From positions 55,875,776 through 55,939,775 of the forward strand of contig NC_054867.1 of assembly GCF_018320785.1 (NCBI RefSeq): 64,000 bases of DNA, given 5' to 3'. How positions within the stretch are numbered: position 1 is the stretch's first letter; the number at the start of each line of letters is the position of its first letter. A program made the translations under genes and the position numbers. The notes beneath the pieces were generated by a model. The model saw only the letters and a list, made by a program, of their open reading frames with translations. It did not search any database and was not told the DNA's origin. Shown piece by piece: positions 27,901-36,400 of the stretch. This DNA is from Cheilinus undulatus. Taxonomy: Eukaryota; Chordata; Actinopteri; Labriformes; Labridae.

Positions 27901-28436
27901 GATGGGAGAAAAGGACATTTCTTATATTAAATGAACCCCTAAAATATGACTGTGAATTTCCCTCTGATGGTATAATACTCATGTTTGTGGCACTTAGGTT
28001 AAGAAAGGCCATAATTACTGAGTGTCCTTCACAAGTCAGGGAAATGACATAAAAAGTGACATTTCTCCAGAGAACAGATCCTCACTGTGGATATTTATGG
28101 TCATTTTACCAACAGCTCTGTCGTCATATGAACGTTTTACTGAATTATAAATGTTAAACGTGTGTTTTCTGCTGTTATTCAGACTCCACATGTGCTAAAA
28201 TGCTCCTGTTGAACCTGAAGTTGTTGTGTTTAATATAATATTTGGTCTAAATAGACAGATGATGAGGTTAGCCTTGTTGTTAGCCGCAGCGGCTAACAGC
28301 CTGTCTGAGTGAATGGCAGCAGCTCTGGGATAAATTAAAGCCTCTCACCGGTCGCTCCTCCCCACGTCTTCACTCGGAAATCCTCCAGAGTTTTGGGATA
28401 AGCGTCAAACTGTTTCAGTTTATTTAAAGTTTCCAT
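901..28436 (-). CDS. ergic3: ERGIC3, ER-Golgi intermediate compartment protein 3 (14 exons)
   Basis: ERGIC3/ERV46-family membrane protein cycling between ER, ERGIC and cis-Golgi. Coding exons (minus strand): 28349-28436, 22924-22994, 19274-19361, 17888-18007, 17176-17272, 16928-17093, 15331-15388, 10281-10295, 9732-9763, 8401-8497, 1773-1837, 1319-1455, 1119-1174, 901-980. They sum to 1,170 nt, 389 aa plus stop, with every junction in phase and GT-AG. Seen: cytosolic start [20 protein letters not shown]; transmembrane helix about residues 30-50; luminal region with cysteine pairs C143/C146 and C156/C157/C160; sequon N247-M-T; second helix about 348-372; short cytosolic tail ending GKTS. Length matches the human protein (383/388 aa). 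Exon 8 is a 15-nt micro-exon encoding the AVE part of the longer isoform. Introns hold many transposon relics, and intron 10 contains romo1 on the opposite strand. Orthology is very secure from exon-by-exon similarity recalled for the family. Confidence 0.97.
2171..3197. mobile_element. hAT-like non-autonomous element, type B (ergic3 intron 10)
   Basis: The left end reads CAGTGGTTTTCAAAGTGTGA and the right end is its imperfect inverse, ending ACTTTGAAAACCCCTG. The interior is A-rich, with degenerate copies of a GGCAAAAATGGG-type motif and no transposase. Flanking 8-mers do not match, so the TSD has decayed or the ends are slightly misplaced. Family naming rests on the typical hAT terminal form CAGNGGTTYTCAA. 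Confidence 0.75.
3290..3401 (+). other. possible non-coding first exon of romo1
   Basis: The plus strand has CAGCTCAAG followed by a good splice donor GTAAGATCG at 3401/3402, about 2.4 kb upstream of the romo1 coding exon. That exon begins two bases after an acceptor (TTCTCTGCAG) at 5793-5802, so an upstream 5' UTR exon is required. This is only the best candidate seen; the start site is not defined. Confidence 0.3.
3402..5792. other. presumed romo1 5' intron; no further gene seen
   Basis: Apart from the A/T-rich degenerate repeat at about 4340-5010, I see no coding exon or bounded element here. The stretch lies inside ergic3 intron 10. Confidence 0.4.
4340..5010. repeat. degenerate A/T-rich internally repetitive element
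   Basis: It starts with AACCTCCTGAGACCCGAAC and continues as dozens of loose variants of AAATTCCCCAAAATTTCC. A related start (CTCCTAAGACCCCG) and complementary interior occur at about 32540-33180, and similar interior at 34640-35260. This suggests one dispersed family. Boundaries are uncertain and no TSD was identified. Confidence 0.45.
5803..7920 (+). CDS. romo1: ROMO1, reactive oxygen species modulator 1 (2 coding exons)
   Basis: Small mitochondrial inner-membrane protein linked in the literature to ROS production, TIM23 import and cristae organisation. Coding exons 5803-5933 and 7812-7920 join in phase (an AG|G arginine codon) to give exactly 79 aa, the family length. Seen: N-terminus [20 protein letters not shown]; a first glycine- and methionine-rich membrane segment about residues 22-44 with GxxxG spacing; a second from about 52 to 78; cysteines C15 and C79 at the conserved positions. 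The ATG lies directly after a splice acceptor, so the 5' UTR must continue upstream. The single 1.9-kb coding intron holds a hAT-like element. The whole gene sits inside intron 10 of ergic3, antisense to it. A poly(A) signal follows at 8049. Confidence 0.97.
6365..7495. mobile_element. hAT-like non-autonomous element, type C (romo1 intron)
   Basis: The left end CACTGATCATCAACCGGCGG is mirrored by the right end GTGGTTGATGACCCCTG. Flanking 8-mers GTCTACAG and ACCTACAG match at 6 of 8 positions, consistent with an aged TSD. The interior is A-rich with degenerate GGCAAAAATGG motifs and no coding capacity. A second copy of the type is at 55337-56551. Confidence 0.75.
8049..8054 (+). terminator. 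poly(A) signal AATAAA of romo1
   Basis: A canonical AATAAA lies 129 bases after the romo1 stop, giving a short 3' UTR as expected for this small gene. Ergic3 exon 10 ends about 350 bases further on, so the two transcripts need not overlap in mature exons. Confidence 0.75.
8498..9114. other. ergic3 intron 9, right part: nothing further seen
   Basis: No additional exon, RNA gene or bounded repeat is recognisable here. Confidence 0.4.
9115..9439. mobile_element. MITE with CTAGGGCTG termini
   Basis: Inverted termini TAGGGCTGGGCAAAATC and AATTGTTCAGCCCTA bound a 325-base non-coding element in ergic3 intron 9. A TSD is not evident. The terminal form resembles common fish hAT-type MITEs, but the superfamily is inferred only. 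Confidence 0.6.
10281..10295 (-). other. ergic3: 15-nt micro-exon (exon 8) of ergic3
   Basis: On the minus strand TTTCTGCAG precedes TGCACGCTGTGGAAA and GTAAGTCC follows. With split codons from both neighbours it encodes V-H-A-V-E-(I). It keeps the frame if skipped (15 nt) and fits the two human isoform lengths (383 and 388 aa), so it is probably a cassette exon. Confidence 0.85.
10296..11329. other. ergic3 intron 7: nothing further recognised
   Basis: Ordinary A/T-rich intron sequence. I see no exon, RNA gene or bounded element between exon 8 and the TTAA-flanked element. Confidence 0.4.
11334..12485. mobile_element. piggyBac-like MITE flanked by TTAA
   Basis: The element begins CCCTCTGATACC and ends with the inverse GATACCAGAGGG, each flanked by TTAA (11330-11333 and 12486-12489), the piggyBac TSD. 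It is 1,152 bases, A/T-rich and without transposase. The interior has related blocks, for example two AAATAAGTTAT-containing segments and several AAAATGCA motifs. The class is inferred from TTAA plus termini. Confidence 0.75.
12490..14209. other. ergic3 intron 7 continued; possible old repeat at 12490-12780
   Basis: The G/C-richer patch at about 12490-12780 differs from its surroundings and is interrupted by the TTAA element on its left. It may be an older mobile-element relic that I cannot name. The remainder shows nothing recognisable. Confidence 0.35.
14210..15170. mobile_element. hAT-like non-autonomous element, type A
   Basis: The terminus CAGTGGTTCTCAACCTTTTC is mirrored by AAGGTTGAGAAACACTG. 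A perfect 8-bp TSD GATTAAAG lies at 14202-14209 and 15171-15178. The interior contains one copy of a GGTGCCAGAGCCCGGGGACC segment and then A-rich degenerate repeats, with no open transposase. The partner copy at 49028-50241 has that segment expanded in tandem. Confidence 0.9.
15389..16055. other. ergic3 intron 6, left part: nothing further seen
   Basis: No exon or bounded repeat recognised. A 100-codon open frame here has no support. Confidence 0.4.
16056..16483. mobile_element. MITE with TAAAGGTCACAT termini and central hairpin
   Basis: Inverted termini TAAAGGTCACAT and ATGTGACCTTTA bound about 428 bases with no coding capacity. The middle holds a perfect 21-bp inverted repeat with a 3-base loop (16212-16256). 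The TSD is unclear (AAGTTTCT versus AAAGTTTT). Confidence 0.65.
16212..16256. repeat. perfect 21-bp hairpin, 3-nt loop
   Basis: Arm 16212-16232 (CTCCCGATCCTCC... ending CAGCT) is exactly complementary to 16236-16256, with GGC between. It is a very stable stem in either strand, inside the MITE above. Confidence 0.95.
18263..19004. mobile_element. MITE with GGTGTACACTGTGCGATTT termini
   Basis: The left end TAAAGGCGGGTGTACACTGT and right end ACAGTGTACACCCGGCTTTA are near-perfect inverse copies over about 27 bases (one mismatch). The interior is rich in short inverted GTGCGA/TCGCAC motifs and has no coding capacity. It lies in ergic3 intron 3. The TSD could not be fixed, so the superfamily is left open. 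Confidence 0.75.
19891..21032. mobile_element. hAT-like element, type F, inserted in the LINE relic
   Basis: Termini TAGGGGTTTAACAATTCATC and the inverse GTGATTTACACCCCTA are flanked by a perfect 8-bp TSD CAAGGTAC (19883-19890 and 21033-21040). It carries a second, nested hAT-like element at about 20070-20803. No transposase is present. Confidence 0.85.
20070..20803. mobile_element. hAT-like element, type B, left-truncated, nested
   Basis: The sequence closely parallels 2506-3197: shared AAAGCAGTCAAGAGTGGCAA, the A-rich interior, and the right end CACACTTTGAATACCCCT. The left terminal repeat is missing. It lies inside the type F element, making it the youngest layer of a three-deep nest. Confidence 0.75.
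21442..22923. other. ergic3 intron 2, right part: nothing further seen
   Basis: A/T-rich intron sequence without a recognisable exon or bounded element. Confidence 0.4.
22995..25313. other. ergic3 intron 1, left part: no gene supported
   Basis: It contains a short (TAAA)n microsatellite near 25090-25110 and a cluster of GTGCAATA-type motifs at about 24710-24830 that looks like a decayed local repeat. A 153-codon open frame at 23589-24050 has no recognisable domain. Confidence 0.45.
25090..25110. repeat. (TAAA)n microsatellite
   Basis: Five tandem TAAA copies. Confidence 0.8.
25314..26017. mobile_element. hAT-like element, type D
   Basis: Left terminus CAGTGATACTCAACATGTGG; right terminus GCAGGGTTGAGTAACGCTTG. 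The interior is T-rich with degenerate TTTTTGCCACTTT motifs, the complement of those in types A-C. Its right end abuts an L2-like fragment directly. Only the first half of the expected TSD matches (GTCT). Confidence 0.65.
26018..26700 (+). mobile_element. L2-like LINE 3' fragment (reverse transcriptase C-terminus)
   Basis: A 161-codon open frame at 26077-26562 contains [36 protein letters not shown] and [16 protein letters not shown], the signature end of L2-clade ORF2. It continues through a stop at 26560 into a short 3' UTR with GCTTTATAAATAAACTTA. Upstream sequence at 26025-26076 matches in another frame, so at least one frameshift is present. The rest of ORF2 is absent, as expected for a 5'-truncated retrocopy. 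Confidence 0.85.
26701..27170. other. ergic3 intron 1: nothing recognised
   Basis: No exon or bounded repeat seen. Confidence 0.4.
27171..27900. mobile_element. older repeat relic rich in ATCG/CGAT motifs
   Basis: It begins GATGCACGATATTATCG and ends near TATCGGATATCGGCCGG, with many CGATAT motifs, in the style of fish hAT-type MITEs. It is interrupted by the element at 27218-27540. The ends are approximate. Confidence 0.4.
27218..27540. mobile_element. short hAT-like MITE with perfect TSD
   Basis: TAGGGGTGCACTGATCGAT and the inverse GCAATCGGTGCACCCCTA bound 323 bases, with an 8-bp TSD TTAAAAAG on both sides (27210-27217 and 27541-27548). It is non-coding. Confidence 0.85.
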
Positions 28437-29293
28437 CTTTGACACCTGAAATCCGCCGCTGAGAACAAATACTGCCGACAGATTCCTGCACTCCAGCGAC
28501 TCATCAGTCCTACGCTTTCACTTCCGGGACACGCACGGAACGAAGGACGGCTCAGCCAATCAGAGCCGGCCGCGTGAATCCATCCTGTTTTTTGTTTTGT
28601 TTGACGAAGTAATAAAAGAAACAGAAACGAAAATTAAAACAAATGAAACTTTGGCACAAAAATTAAATACATGAATAAATAACTTATCTAAAAAACATGA
28701 CATTTTCTCTTCTATCAGAGAGGATCTGAGAGTGCCGCCATATTTAAAAAGCGATATAAAATCTAATTTATTCAAATGTGATTCTATAATTTGACATTAT
28801 TGTTCTCATTAATATTTAACTTTGTTCATTCCTGACTTTAAATTAGCAAGTTGGAGTGTAAATCATAGAGTTTGCATTTATGTCTATTTTTTTTTTGCGA
28901 CTTATTTTATCATCAGTTTATCATTTTATTTATTTAGTTTAACCGGCATGTTTTTAATTGAATATTTATTTTTCAATTATTCATAATTATTTCATTTTTT
29001 CTGGCTCATTACTTTACCATCTCTGCAAAAACACTTTGCAAGAATATCTTTTATTTGAATTCTGGGAATATTAAATTAATATTCACCCAGATAGTCCAGG
29101 TGAAGATCGCGTTTAAAGGTGTTACAGGCCAAAGGACTGAGGTGTCTGTAATGTGAAAACCACCTACAGAGTTAGAAATACAGATTAATCACATTTCAGG
29201 AACTTCAGTAGAGTTAGCTTTCTTCACTGACTGCTGTTTTAACTCTACAAGTAATTCAGGCCTTATTTTTACCTTTAATATACCAGTGTAAGG
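28437..29293. other. ergic3 upstream region / promoter flank
   Basis: The first 100 bases upstream of the ergic3 start are G/C-rich and likely include the 5' UTR and promoter. The rest is A/T-rich without recognisable content. Confidence 0.5.
28519..28528 (-). promoter_or_regulatory. ETS-type site in the ergic3 promoter
   Basis: CACTTCCGGG on the plus strand, that is CCCGGAAGTG toward ergic3, lies about 85 bases upstream of the start codon. It matches the ETS/ELK motif common in housekeeping promoters. Function is inferred from motif and position. Confidence 0.55.
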
Positions 29294-30115
29294 CAGTGGT
29301 ACTCAACCTGTGGCTCTGGAGCCACATGCGGCCTCTAGTGATTATCTGTGGCTCTTTTATGTCTTAATTGTGAATATCATTCCCCAGAAAAGCTTAAAGG
29401 GAAACTTTTTGCCTGTTTTTCACCATTGTTTTCCACTTTTCATTTTCACCCATTGGCATCCTTTTGTCAGTAATTACCACTTTTTTACTACTTTTTGCCC
29501 ATTTTTGCCCATTTTTGCCACTTTTTCCCTATTCTTTGCAACTTTTTCCAATTTTTGCCCTATTTTACAATTTTTTTTGCCACTTTTCGCCCATTTAAGC
29601 TACCCTTTTCCATTAAATACCACTTGATTTCTTCCCTCCCATTTTTGCCTTTTCTTTTAGCCATTTTTTCAAATTTTTTTTCCTACTTGTTTCCCATTTT
29701 CCTACTTCTTTTAGGCACCCTTTTTAAAATTTTATTTTATTTTAGCCCTTTCACCATTTCTTGCCCATTTAAGCTATATTTTGTCATTAAATACCAGTTG
29801 TTTCTGATGTTTTTGCCCCCTTTCGCCACTCTTGACTGCTTTTCTCCATTTTAGTCACTTTCATTTTTTTTTTGTTTTGTTTTTGCCACTTTTGGACCAT
29901 TTTTTTGCCACCTGTAACTCATTTTTTTCGTAACTTCTCACCCGTCTTTTTCCACTTTTATCCCCATTTTTGCTGCTTTTTGACCATTTTTGCCACCTTT
30001 AACTTATTTTTTTTGCTACTTGAAGCTGTTTTTTCCACTTTTCACTACTTAGATTGTGGCTCTTGGGACAGTATTTTTCAAGAATTTGGCTCTTTGTGAG
30101 AGCAGGGTTACACTG
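29294..30115. mobile_element. hAT-like element, type D, with perfect TSD
   Basis: The left end CAGTGGTACTCAACCTGTGG and right end GAGCAGGGTTACACTG are flanked by GTGTAAGG at 29286-29293 and 30116-30123. The interior is T-rich degenerate TTTTTGCCACTTTT repeats. Confidence 0.85.
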
Positions 30116-30123
30116 GTGTAAGG

Positions 30124-31051
30124 CACTCAGCATCGGTTCTTGGGTAGCTGCTGATATTCACATGTGAAATTCAATTTTTCTGGCTAGAAATAGATGAAAA
30201 AAAAAAGCTCAGTTTAGACTTCTTTTTTGACATGCAACACACCTTTTCCTGTTATGGAGAGTCCTAAATACTCATAAGTGTTTTTTTTTCCAATGAATAA
30301 AATTAAAATATGAGCGCCGACCTGCCTTAACCCCTAAATGCCCATTTATCATAGGGCTGGGTTGTTAAGAACCTCACGATTTGATTCGATACTGCTTTAA
30401 ATGCGTCGATGTCGATTCAGTAAGAAGTAGAAATACACAAATAACCTGCTGACAATTTGGTAATAATTATTTTCATGCCCATGTGAACATATTTGGTGGG
30501 TCACCTCACATTTTTGAGCAATAAAACATCTGGAAATAAAAATGTGCACAATAATAACTTATCTGAGCATAAGGAGAACAAAAGTAAAAAAACATGAAGG
30601 TTCTGTATAAACACTGAAAAACTAAAGTGCATGTAAACTTCAATAATATTTCTTTCCTCTTGTAAATTATAAATCACTTTTATGGGAACTCTATCTAATC
30701 AAAATGAGCAATAAATTCCTCAAACATATTATGGGGACAGACAGATAAATTATAAAAAAGCCTATAGTGGATTATCGGTGGCTAAAACACCTTAATGTAT
30801 CAAATGTGCTACAAAAAAATACATTTATGTAATTTTATAGAAATTTTTCTATTTTTGGATTTGGGTAGAATGATAAATAAATATTTCTGTTACATAAAAT
30901 GAGAATTTTCTGGCTATTATTTGAGTTAACAGGCTTTAAGGGGTTCAACTACAACCTGTCTTTGATTGTTGTCAGGGCTGGAACAAGAAGGGCCAAATAT
31001 CCAAACCCAGACTAGGACAGCCTGGGGCGATGCTTCCAGAGGAGCTCTTTG
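30124..31051. other. intergenic, possible decayed repeat
   Basis: A patch starting TAGGGCTGGGTTGTTAAGAA (30354) and running to about 30980 resembles the AGGGCTGGG class of MITEs, but I cannot find its opposite end with confidence. No exon seen. Confidence 0.35.
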
Positions 31052-31110
31052 TTTATCAGGCAGTAATAGAATCAATATTTAAAATATTGATTCTATTACT
31101 GCCTGATAAA
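31052..31110. repeat. perfect 29-bp palindrome at the array edge
   Basis: Arm 31052-31080 (TTTATCAGGCAGTAATAG... ending CAATATTT) is the exact reverse complement of 31082-31110, with a single A between. The right arm is the start of the first 48-bp tandem unit, so the array begins exactly at this palindrome. Confidence 0.95.
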
Positions 31111-31947
31111 ATAATCAATATTTTATCTAAAATATTGATTCTATTACTGCCTGATAAAATAATCAATATTTTATTTAAAATATTGATTATATTACTGCCT
31201 GATAAAATAATCAATATTTTATTTAAAATATTGATTCTATTACTGCCTGATAAAATAATCAATATTTTATTTAAAATATTGATTCTATTACTGCCTGATA
31301 AAATAATCAATATTTTATCTAAAATATTGATTCTATTACTGCCTAATAAAATAATCAATATTTTATTTAAAATATTGATTCTATTACTGCCTGATAAAAT
31401 AATCAATATTTTATTTAAAATATTGATTCTATTACTGCCTGATAAAATAATCAATAGTTTATTTAAAATATTGAGTCTCTTACTGCCTAATAAAATAATC
31501 AATATATTATTTAAAAATTGATTCTATTACTGCCTGATAAAATAATCAATATTTTATTTAAAATATTGATTCTATTACTGCCTAATAAAATAATCAATAT
31601 TTTATTTAAAATATTGATTCTATTACTGCCTGATAAAATAATCAATATTTTATTTAAAATATTGATTCTATTACTGCCTGATAAAATAATCAATATTTTA
31701 TCTAAAATTGATTCTATTACTGCCTGATAAAATAATCAATATTTTATTTAAAATATTGATTCTATTACTGCCTAATAAAATAATCAATATTTTATTTAAA
31801 ATATTGATTCTATTACTGCCTGATAAAATAATCAATATTTTATTTAAAATATTGATTCTATTACTGCCTAATAAAATAATCAATATTTTATTTAAAATAT
31901 TGATTCTATTACTGCCTGATAAAATAATCAATATTTTATTTAAAATT
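31081..31947. repeat. 48-bp tandem array, about 18 units
   Basis: The unit contains ATTGATTCTATTACTGCC, TGATAAAATAATCAATATTT and a TATTTAAA junction. Each unit carries AATATTGATT and its inverse AATCAATATT, and unit junctions form AATCAATATTTTA-TT-TAAAATATTGATT, a 13-bp arm palindrome. Copies differ mainly by a G/A change (GCCTGATAA/GCCTAATAA) and a T/C change in TTATTTA. Two units, at about 31515 and 31705, have small deletions. Because 48 is divisible by three, both strands show open frames; these are not genes. Confidence 0.95.
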
Positions 31948-31950
31948 TAA

Positions 31951-33415
31951 GATACAAATGATGGATTTGAAAGGTCTACAAATGTTGATGTGATTAAGGC
32001 AAAAATGACACAGTTAAGTCTAAAAACAGCCTTTGGAGTCTGTTTTTAAGCTTTATTTATTTGCTGTAACATGCCCTCATCATTCTACAGTAATAATAGA
32101 TCATATAGACCATCAGACATTTTCACTTCTGCCTCCTGAAACGGTCTGAATTCTGTATTTTCAATGACATGTTAAAGGTTAAGGAGGAATTTAGCACAGA
32201 AGTTCACAATCTGAATTTAAAAAAGTCTCTCTATCAGCATATATAAATATAAGGACTGAATGATTGAATGAAGTTTGTCTGTTTGCATAATCAGGATCCA
32301 TTTGTTTATCGTCGTGCGTCTGTCATCGTTCAGCAGAAATACACTCTGAGTCGGGCTCTACTCATGGTTATAATCTTTATTTATTTATTTATTTAACTAA
32401 ATATCAGAGATAAATCCCCCCAGTAATAAACATCTGGTAATCTAATACGCCAAAGGATGGACACAAGCTTCAAGAACTTTAAGATAAAAATTTACTTTGT
32501 ACAGAAAATAAAAATGCCAAAATACAGCTGAACAACATCCTCCTAAGACCCCGCGTCCACATATGAGGACATGACATTTTTCTTCTCTTCTCTTCTGAGG
32601 GATTTGTTTGAATGCTTGGAGAATTTCCTGTTTGGATATTTTAGAGAATTTGCTTGGAAGTTGTCAAGTTTTTTAGTGGAAATTTAGAGGTTACTGTATA
32701 TTTCAGCTTTTTGTTTGTTTGTTTTTTGTTTTTTTCTATTTTCAGGGAAATATGGGACATTTGTTATTGGATTTAATATTGGAATTTGTGTTTTGGGATT
32801 GTCCTTTGAGATTTTCAGGGGTTTCTTTAGAAAAAATCAGGTTTCCATCATTTTTATGGAATTTTGGAGAATTTTTTTGAACATTTCTAGAATTTGCCTG
32901 GAAATTTAAGGTGGGATTTGCTTTTATATTTGGGGGATTTGATTGAAATTTTTCATGAATGTGCTTGGAATTTTGGGGGAAAATTTTATTGGAATATTAG
33001 GGCTTTATGAGGAAGTTTCAATGAGAGATTTGAGAACTATCTAAAGAAATATTTGGGTTCTTTTCATGGGATACGTTGGAAAAAATGTTTAAGAATTTTC
33101 AGAGTATTTATTTATTTATTTATTTATTTATTTTTTAATGGAATTTGTTTGGGGTTTGGAAAGGAAAATGTCCAAGAAATTCCTGTTCAACAACAAGGCT
33201 GATGTATGAACTTATCAGACAGGACTTATCCCAAATAAGTGGGAGGAAGTAAAAATGCTCTCCTGAGGAGGTTATGGATGACAAACCAAATCACAGAACA
33301 AATTCTGATCTTTAGATTAGAGAAACTTTAAGTTTTCACACAGCCTCGGCCTCATTTCCTAAACCCTGAAAACGTCAGCCAGCTGTGCTGCTACAGGCTT
33401 TCATAAGAAAAGTGA
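31951..33415. other. intergenic stretch 3' of hesx1
   Basis: It contains the degenerate repeat at 32540-33180 and simple repeats. I see no exon. Confidence 0.45.
32540..33180. repeat. degenerate A/T-rich internally repetitive element
   Basis: It starts CTCCTAAGACCCCGCGTCC and continues as loose variants of GGAATTTGCTTGGAATTTT. It is related to 4340-5010 by the start motif and by a complementary interior. It includes a (TTTA)n run at about 33106-33136. Confidence 0.45.
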
Positions 33416-33421
33416 TTTATT
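33416..33421 (-). terminator. candidate poly(A) signal of hesx1
   Basis: TTTATT on the plus strand (AATAAA on the minus strand) lies about 62 bases past the hesx1 stop codon. It is a position-and-motif call only. Confidence 0.45.
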
Positions 33422-33482
33422 TAATTTATTTTACAACAGGAAGCTGCATAAATGTGAACCGTCCATGTTAAATCAGCAGTCA

Positions 33483-36400
33483 TCAGCATCTCTCCTCCTC
33501 TTCCTCCACCCTGAGCTCTACATGAAGGGCCAGGTTGTGATCCCCTCTCTGGTCCCTGCTGGTCTTCAGTCCAGTTCTGATGATCTCCTGTTCCACCTGA
33601 AGGTCAGCCACGGCGGTCTGAACAAGCCTCAGACGAGACTCTCTGAGGGAGCGCCTCAGCTTGGCTCGCCGGTTCTGAAACCAGATCTGAGAGAGATGAA
33701 GAGGAGGGGTGGTCAGAGAGAGCAGGAGAATTAATATAGAGAGTTTTCACTGCCTTAGAGGTCTCTTTAGTTCAGGTTAGAGGTCTGAGCTGTCTGGACC
33801 TGGATTCTGTCCTCGTCCAGCTCCAGCCTCCTGGCCAGCTGCTCCCTCAGCTCAATCCCAGGATAGCAGTTCATCTGGAACACCGACTCCAGGACTTTGA
33901 CCTGAACCAGAGACAGAGAGATCAACAAAGGGGAGCAGGTGACCCTCAACGTTGATATAGTGAAGTACCGCTCACAGCAGGAGAAGAAGAGGAGGGGGAC
34001 GGTCTTCAAACAAAAGAATAAACACAGGTTAAAGTATTTTTAGGTTCATGAACGGCTCTGAACTACAAACTAAGCTTTCTATTTTCATGATAAATGTCTT
34101 AATCAAATGTATTCTTTAAAGGGTCTGTCTGAAAGACTCACTGATGGACTGATTGGTTACCTGGCTGTTGGTGAAGGCTGTGCGGGGTCTACGGCCGATG
34201 TACCAGCTTGATGTTGGTCTGCAGCTCAGCGGCTGAGGAAGATGATGCTGTTGTTGTTGTTTAAAGGACACGCTGCTTCCTCTGTTCTCCTTCTCTACAT
34301 CGACATCTGAGTCATGAGGAGGAAGAAGAGCAGAGCAAACATTCAACACTTTTTAACATTAGAAGAAGAAATATTTTTAATGTAACAGTGATAAATATAA
34401 AAACACTGATGTGCAGGTTTGCTGTAAATTCTTCAACCAGCTGAGACCTGATCTTCTGTTTGAATATATTTTTAGTTTCTCCCTCTTAGGTCTCAAACAT
34501 TTAAAAGCTCAGCCTTGGCTTTGAACAGGAAGTAGTTTTTACCAAAATAAATGTCCACAGAGCCCCTGAAGGTCCAGTTTCTGCAGAGAGCTGGGTCGGT
34601 TTTAGAGCAGATGTTCAACCACTTATTCAGGCCAAGCATAAACAGAATTCACACTAAAAGCTCAGAATTTCACACATTTTTCCCTTTCCCAAATCAACAC
34701 AAATTACCTGAGATTTTAAAGAAATTACCGGAAAATTTCTGTGGAAGTTCTTACTCATCTTTTCAAAGGATCCCATGAAAGTACCCCCAGATTTTCTCCC
34801 TAAACGTTTCAGTCAAACTTTATCAGAAAGTCTACACATTCCAACAAAAATGTGTCATAAGATTCTGAGAAAAATCCAGAAAATTACCCCTAAAAAAATC
34901 TTGTCAAATTTCCCCCAGAAATGAAAAAACATTGCTCATAATTCTATGAAAATGTCAAAGCCCCCGTCATTCCCAATATCATTCTGAAACATGCAGAAAT
35001 ATATTTCTAAGAAAATACCAAATCAAACTCCCTAAAATTACAAATGCACTTCCCACATTTACCTGAAAATTCCTGAAAATTTCCTAACAAGTTCCCCCAA
35101 ACACCAAAACAAAATTCCCAAATTCACATGAAAAAAAAAAAAAAAAAATCCCCCTAAACTTCCAATGAAACTCTCCTAATATAAACTTATCTCCCAAATG
35201 TCCATGAAAGACTTAAAAATGTCACATTTAATTCTCTCAACATCCTGAGAAAATAAATCACAGTTCATCAGGACGAGTTTGTCAGAAATTCTAACATGCA
35301 GGTCTGAGGAGGAGAAATGATGACTTCTTCTACAGAGATGTTGGAGCTCATAGAGGATGTCGCGCCTCGGTGATGGAGAGGAAGGCTCTGACCTTTTCTA
35401 GAAACAACACCGGCCAAACTGTGGAGATAAAAACTAAAACTAACACCTCCATCAGACTGAAGTTCACATGATCCACTTTATAAGGACAGTTCTGTATCCT
35501 GACTGCAGCTAAACCAGGGGTGTCAAACTCAAGGCCCGGGGGCCAAATCCGGCCCGTGGTCCAGATCCTATCATTTCTTTATTCTAACCGGCCCACCGGT
35601 TCGAGGTCTGCAGATTCCCCCCAGTTTAAAAATGTCAACTTAACCATGATGATCTAAAATATCCTTGTTAATCATTAGAGAAAGTCAAAAGTTCAAATAA
35701 TTAGATAAAAAGTCAGGACTGTGGCAAAATACATTTATGTTTTCATGTCATTTCTTAATTTTGTATCTCACAGTTAGTTTTTGGTTTTGACTTTTTATTT
35801 TACATGTTGACATTTTCAATTCACAATTTCGCTTTTTATCTTATTTTTTGACCTTTTAGATCCTCAATTTAAAATTTTCAAGTAATATTTTTAACTTTTA
35901 AACTCTCCATTATGATTTTTTCTCATGTTTTGATGTTTTTAGCTTCTTATTTTGACTTTTATCCCATAATTTGACCTTAGATCCTCAATTTTAAATTCAA
36001 TGTCAAATTTTGACCTTTAAAACTTAAAATTTAAATGTTTTTCTCACGCTTTGACGCTTTAAACCGACGATTTTGAATGTATCTCATATTTTGACTGTTA
36101 AGAATCATGATTTTAATTTTCTATCTCACATATTTGCCTTTTACAAACTTTATTTTGACTCTAAATGCCATGTTTTGAACTTTTAGAGCTAATGATTTTA
36201 CATTTTTATCTCAGATTTTGAGCCTTTAAATGAATCATTTTGACCTTTTCAATCTCAAAATCCTTCATCATCACCAGTGCTGAAGTTTTCCCCCATAATT
36301 CTCTGCTGTTGAAGAGAGTTTATGGTTAAATTTGGACCCTGTTAGGCCCTCAGGCCTCAGAACTGGGCCCCTGAGTCTGACACTCCTGAGTTAAACAGTG

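Noticed and set aside
31081..31947. A CRISPR-like array
   Set aside because: Units are contiguous and nearly identical with no variable spacers, and the genome is vertebrate.
31030..31950. Open frames on both strands in the 48-bp array
   Set aside because: The unit length is divisible by three and free of stops; no start context or domain. Small deletions in two units simply split them.
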